Shown here: positions 6,710-9,054 of the stretch, piece by piece | Layout: each line of letters starts with the position of its first letter | Numbering within the stretch: the stretch's first letter is position 1 | Source of the DNA: an uncultured Methanobrevibacter sp. | GTDB taxonomy: Archaea > Methanobacteriota > Methanobacteria > Methanobacteriales > Methanobacteriaceae | Direction: 5' to 3' | Assembly: GCA_902795935.1 (NCBI GenBank) | Contig: CADBMS010000009.1 | Location: forward strand, 1 to 9,054 | DNA length: 9,054 nucleotides | Made by a program: the position numbers and the translations under genes | Notes under the pieces: model-generated | Seen by the model: only the letters and a program-made list of their open reading frames with translations | What the model was told of the DNA's origin: nothing | Database searches by the model: none

Positions 6710-7735
6710 ATGAGTAAAATAATAAATAAAACATTCAATTTTTTTAAAAAAGAAATAGTTTTTTCTATATCCTCAATATTAGCATTTATTTCTTGTTTTT
6801 TTGTTAAACCAAATCCACTTTATTTAGATTATATTAATTGGAAAACAATTATTATACTTTTAATAATAATGTTTATTGTTGAATTTCTTAAAAATTTAGC
6901 TATTTTTGAAATATTAGTGCATGAATTGTTAAATAAAGTTAAAACTAGTCGCGAATTAGTTTTATTTTTAGTTTTTACATGCTTTTTTAGTTCTATAATA
7001 ATTACTAATGATGTTTCTTTGATTATATTTGTACCATTTAGCATTTTAGCTTTAAAAAAAATTGATAGGTCTAATTTAATAATTTTTACTGTTTCTTTAC
7101 AAACTATTGCTGCTAATATTGGTTGTATGGTTCTTCCTACAGGATCTCCACATAATATTGTTATGTATACTGTATCTAATATTTCATTTTTGTCTTTTTT
7201 CTTATTACTTTTACCATATGTTATTGTTTCTTTTGTATTTTTAGTTGTATCCTGTTTATTTATTCCTTCTGAAAAAATTATTATACCTACTTTAAGTAAA
7301 ATTAAATTTGATAAAACTAATTTTTTTAAAAGAGTTTTCTTTGGTGTTGATTATTATTTAATTTTAACATTTATTGCACTTTTTATTTTTATTGGTAATT
7401 TAGAGAATATCTTATTTTTTAGTATGTTATTTAAAAAGTGGATTAGTGGTAATGAGGTTTTTTGGGGTGTTATTGCATCACAAGTTATTTCTAATGTTCC
7501 TGCCGCTATGTTATTAAGTGGTTTTAGTAACAATTATGAATCTATTATTATTGGAATTAATATTGGAGGTCTTGGTACTCTTATTGCATCTATGGCTAAT
7601 CTTATTTCATATAAAATAGTGATTCATGAATTTGATTGTTTTAAAATTAGGTATTTATTAGTATTTACTGTTATGAATGTTATTTTGTTAATTATTTTGT
7701 TATGTGTTTTTTATTTTTTAAATTATTCTTTCTGA
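6710..7735 (+). CDS. Integral membrane permease, ArsB/NhaD/CitMHS (ion transporter) superfamily
   Basis: Predicted inner-membrane ion transporter of 341 aa with about nine or ten hydrophobic helices. Motifs of the superfamily are visible in both halves: ITNDVSLIIFVPF at 98-110; LPTGSPHNIVMY at 142-153, corresponding to the TPxGNPxN loop of these carriers; SNVPAAMLL at 261-269; and NIGGLGTLIASMANLISY at 284-301, corresponding to the GGxGTLIGxxxN element. The paired motifs fit the inverted-repeat fold of this group. The substrate cannot be told from sequence: arsenite, sodium/proton, carboxylate or another anion are all possible, and no ars gene is adjacent. It is shorter than the roughly 400 or more residues usual for ArsB/NhaD, apparently by lacking N-terminal helices and shortening the middle. 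Both motif sets are nevertheless intact, so it is not an obvious fragment. No SD precedes the ATG. It stands alone after the lon terminator and converges on prs. Confidence 0.8.
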   Translation: MSKIINKTFNFFKKEIVFSISSILAFISCFFVKPNPLYLDYINWKTIIILLIIMFIVEFLKNLAIFEILVHELLNKVKTSRELVLFLVFTCFFSSIIITNDVSLIIFVPFSILALKKIDRSNLIIFTVSLQTIAANIGCMVLPTGSPHNIVMYTVSNISFLSFFLLLLPYVIVSFVFLVVSCLFIPSEKIIIPTLSKIKFDKTNFFKRVFFGVDYYLILTFIALFIFIGNLENILFFSMLFKKWISGNEVFWGVIASQVISNVPAAMLLSGFSNNYESIIIGINIGGLGTLIASMANLISYKIVIHEFDCFKIRYLLVFTVMNVILLIILLCVFYFLNYSF

Positions 7736-7769
7736 TTTTAAAGAAAATAATATTGTTAATTAGTATAAT

Positions 7770-7784
7770 CTAAAAAAGAAGAAT
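7770..7784 (-). terminator. Possible T-rich terminator of prs
   Basis: In the 63-bp convergent gap between the permease and prs, the minus strand reads TTCTTCTTTTTTAG about 15-30 nt after the prs stop. It is pyrimidine-rich with six consecutive T. No strong hairpin and no comparable T-run for the permease on the plus strand is seen. Confidence 0.35.
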
Positions 7785-7798
7785 ATAAATTAATATTT

Positions 7799-8656
7799 TT
7801 ATTTAATCGCATTAGCTATTAGTGGTGCAATAGATATCATATTTGTTTCTGAAGAAATAGTATCAGTTGATATTATATTTTTCACTCCAGTTGCAAATAT
7901 TTTTAAAACTGCATCTCCTACAAGCACAGGATGTACACAGGATACTGTTACACTTTTAGCATTATGATTTTTAAGGATATTTACTGCATTTACTATAGTT
8001 CCACCTGTACTTATAATGTCATCAATAATAACTGTGTTTTCACCATCAACATCTAAACTTTTAACATTAGTCTCAACCATATCAGGAGATAATCTAACTT
8101 TTTCCATATAATCACATTTAGTGTTAAGAATAGATGTTATAGCTTGAGCATGATGTAATGCACCTTTATCTGGTGCAATAATTACTGGTTCTTCAATATT
8201 ACTTTTAATATATTCTGCTATTGGCGGCATTGCAGATAATTCATTAACAGGTATGTTGAAAAAATCTTTAACAGATGATTCATGAAAGTTTACTGAAAAT
8301 AATTCTGTTGCTCCAGCAAATTCTAATAATTCAGCAATCGTTTGTGCGGATATTGCTTCACCTGGTTTAAATCTTAATTCTTGTCTACCATATCCAAAAT
8401 AAGGTATTACTACTTTAATTTCTTCAGCGCCTAAATCCTTAAGATTTTTTAGCATAAAAAATAGTTCCATGTAACTTTCATCTTGTGGAAAAGCAGTTGA
8501 TTGAATAACTGTAACTTCTTTTTCTATTTCATCTTTAAATCGAATATATCTTTCCCCATCTGGAAATTTTCTAGTTTCTACAGGGCATAAATAATCATCT
8601 AATTCTTTCGAAACTTTAGCTGCTAATTTTTGTGATGATGAACCACCAATTATCAA
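7799..8656 (-). CDS. prs: Ribose-phosphate pyrophosphokinase (PRPP synthetase)
   Basis: Transfers pyrophosphate from ATP to ribose 5-phosphate, giving PRPP for purine, pyrimidine, histidine and cofactor synthesis; cytoplasmic. The form called here is 285 aa, typical of archaeal enzymes, which are shorter than bacterial ones. In numbering from the alternative ATG at 8668 (add 4): KFPDGERYIRF at 34-44, YGRQELRFKPGEAIS at 93-107 (ATP-binding flexible region), His129 in NFHE, Lys190 and Arg192 in EKVRLS (catalytic loop), and the PRPP-binding loop VIIDDIISTGGTI at 213-225. I prefer the TTG at 8656. GGTGAT, a match to the 16S 3' end, lies 4 nt upstream, and the resulting N-terminus MIIGGSSSQ is the family form (the Methanocaldococcus enzyme begins similarly). 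The ATG at 8668 adds M-V-I-I and has no SD. Single gene, convergent with the permease. Confidence 0.93.
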   Translation of the reverse strand: MIIGGSSSQKLAAKVSKELDDYLCPVETRKFPDGERYIRFKDEIEKEVTVIQSTAFPQDESYMELFFMLKNLKDLGAEEIKVVIPYFGYGRQELRFKPGEAISAQTIAELLEFAGATELFSVNFHESSVKDFFNIPVNELSAMPPIAEYIKSNIEEPVIIAPDKGALHHAQAITSILNTKCDYMEKVRLSPDMVETNVKSLDVDGENTVIIDDIISTGGTIVNAVNILKNHNAKSVTVSCVHPVLVGDAVLKIFATGVKNIISTDTISSETNMISIAPLIANAIK

Positions 8657-8660
8657 AATT

Positions 8661-8666
8661 ATCACC
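8661..8666 (-). promoter_or_regulatory. Shine-Dalgarno that selects a TTG start for prs
   Basis: The minus strand reads GGTGAT, part of the full anti-SD complement GGAGGTGAT, 4 nt before TTG at 8654-8656. The sequence overlaps the upstream ATG (8666-8668). If it is the true ribosome-binding site, initiation at that ATG is unlikely. Confidence 0.6.
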
Positions 8667-8724
8667 ATTATATGTTTTTAATTAATAACTTTATTTTTAA
8701 TTTCAGCATATAATTAATTAAATA

Positions 8725-8743
8725 TATTATAAGTATACTTTCC
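8725..8743 (-). promoter_or_regulatory. Possible BRE and TATA for prs
   Basis: GGAAA (8743-8739) on the minus strand is followed by GTATACTTATAATA. A start about 25 bp downstream would fall near 8708 and leave a leader of about 50 nt before the TTG. The exact TATA register is unclear because several A/T octamers overlap. Confidence 0.35.
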
Positions 8744-8760
8744 AAATTATTTAAATATAT

Positions 8761-9054
8761 TTAGGGTGCTTGAATTTTGTTGTTGTTTAACTCGGTAATT
8801 TGGTATTATTTTTATTGGTTATTGGATTATTTGTTTTTCCTTTTTTAAAATACGATTGTTAATGATGTTATTTTTGTTTAAAGAGTCTTTTTATCGTTAA
8901 ATTTATATAATTTGAGTTACATAGGTTATGTAAAAATTTTGTGGGTTGTAATATTATTTTTACATATTTTTTTTATGTTTTTGTCATTATTTTTATTATT
9001 TCCATATTTTTTACTTAATTTGGTCCATGTGTCGTTTTTATCGATGTTTATGTC
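8761..9054. other. Strand-skewed non-coding region upstream of prs
   Basis: By hand count the plus strand has about 164 T, 66 A, 45 G and 19 C over these 294 bases, so T exceeds A and G exceeds C by about 2.5-fold each. The AT-rich spacer at 2405-2648 does not show this. From 8761 to 8925 all frames on the A/C-rich minus strand are broken by frequent stops. The only long open frame is the edge fragment listed separately. It could be decayed coding DNA, an untranslated transcript or a long leader; I cannot tell which. Confidence 0.5.
8926..9054 (-). CDS. Possible C-terminal fragment of an unknown protein, cut by the window edge
   Basis: One minus-strand frame is open from the right edge for 42 codons to TAA at 8926-8928, while the other two minus frames stop within five codons. 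The peptide is Lys/Asn-rich, contains DTWTKLSKKYGNN, and ends near ITTHKIFT. I do not recognise it. Against coding: only about 5 of 42 codons begin with G, far fewer than in the other genes here, and the A/C skew continues past the stop into clearly non-coding DNA. It may be chance openness in low-stop, A/C-rich sequence. Confidence 0.22.
   Translation of the reverse strand, partial: DINIDKNDTWTKLSKKYGNNKNNDKNIKKICKNNITTHKIFT

Noticed and set aside
6234..7044. Minus-strand frames at 6234-6428 and 6829-7044
   Set aside because: They are antisense to the lon protease domain and to the permease, respectively; no independent support.
8800..8862. Twenty-codon hydrophobic frame on the plus strand starting at TTG (a possible single-helix small protein)
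   Set aside because: T/G-rich DNA encodes Leu/Val/Phe strings by default. There is no SD and no ATG, and nothing else supports translation.
1..9054. CRISPR array, insertion sequence, prophage or defence genes
   Set aside because: No regularly spaced direct repeats, transposase or integrase motifs, or target duplications were seen. The adjacent tRNAs show no attachment-site-like partial copy within the window.

Overview
This 9.05 kb window is very AT-rich and comes from an archaeon. The evidence is the archaeal-type HMG-CoA synthase and thiolase pair of the mevalonate pathway, a membrane-anchored LonB-type protease, TATA/BRE-like promoter elements, oligo-T terminators, and tRNA genes without an encoded CCA. 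The composition, the protein types and the presence of cobyric acid synthase point to a methanogen of the Methanobacteriales, most like Methanosphaera or Methanobrevibacter. The genus is an inference that I could not test by search.

Layout, left to right. The minus-strand operon mvaS -> acetyl-CoA acetyltransferase (1-2359) supplies HMG-CoA for archaeal ether-lipid isoprenoids. A 300 bp AT-rich spacer follows. Next are two tandem minus-strand tRNA-Gly genes (GCC, then TCC) separated by 3 nt. Upstream of them on the same strand is cobQ/cbiP, cobyric acid synthase of corrinoid synthesis. A 286 bp divergent promoter region separates cobQ from lonB on the plus strand. LonB is followed by a hairpin-plus-T-tract terminator. 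Then comes an integral membrane permease of the ArsB/NhaD/CitMHS type on the plus strand, probably with a very short or absent leader. It converges on prs (PRPP synthetase, minus strand). The last 386 bp hold no convincing gene. Most of that stretch has a strong T>A and G>C strand skew, and one open frame runs off the right edge on the minus strand.

The genes are mostly housekeeping: lipid precursor synthesis, glycine tRNAs, cobamide cofactor, membrane protein quality control, anion or cation transport, and PRPP for nucleotides and cofactors. Apart from mvaS-thiolase and the tRNA pair, they look like separate transcription units rather than one pathway. I see no transposon, CRISPR array, defence island or prophage, and no convincing undescribed system. 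The points worth a second look are small: start-site corrections (mvaS, prs), a missing DUF35 partner gene, a possibly leaderless permease, and the skewed right end.
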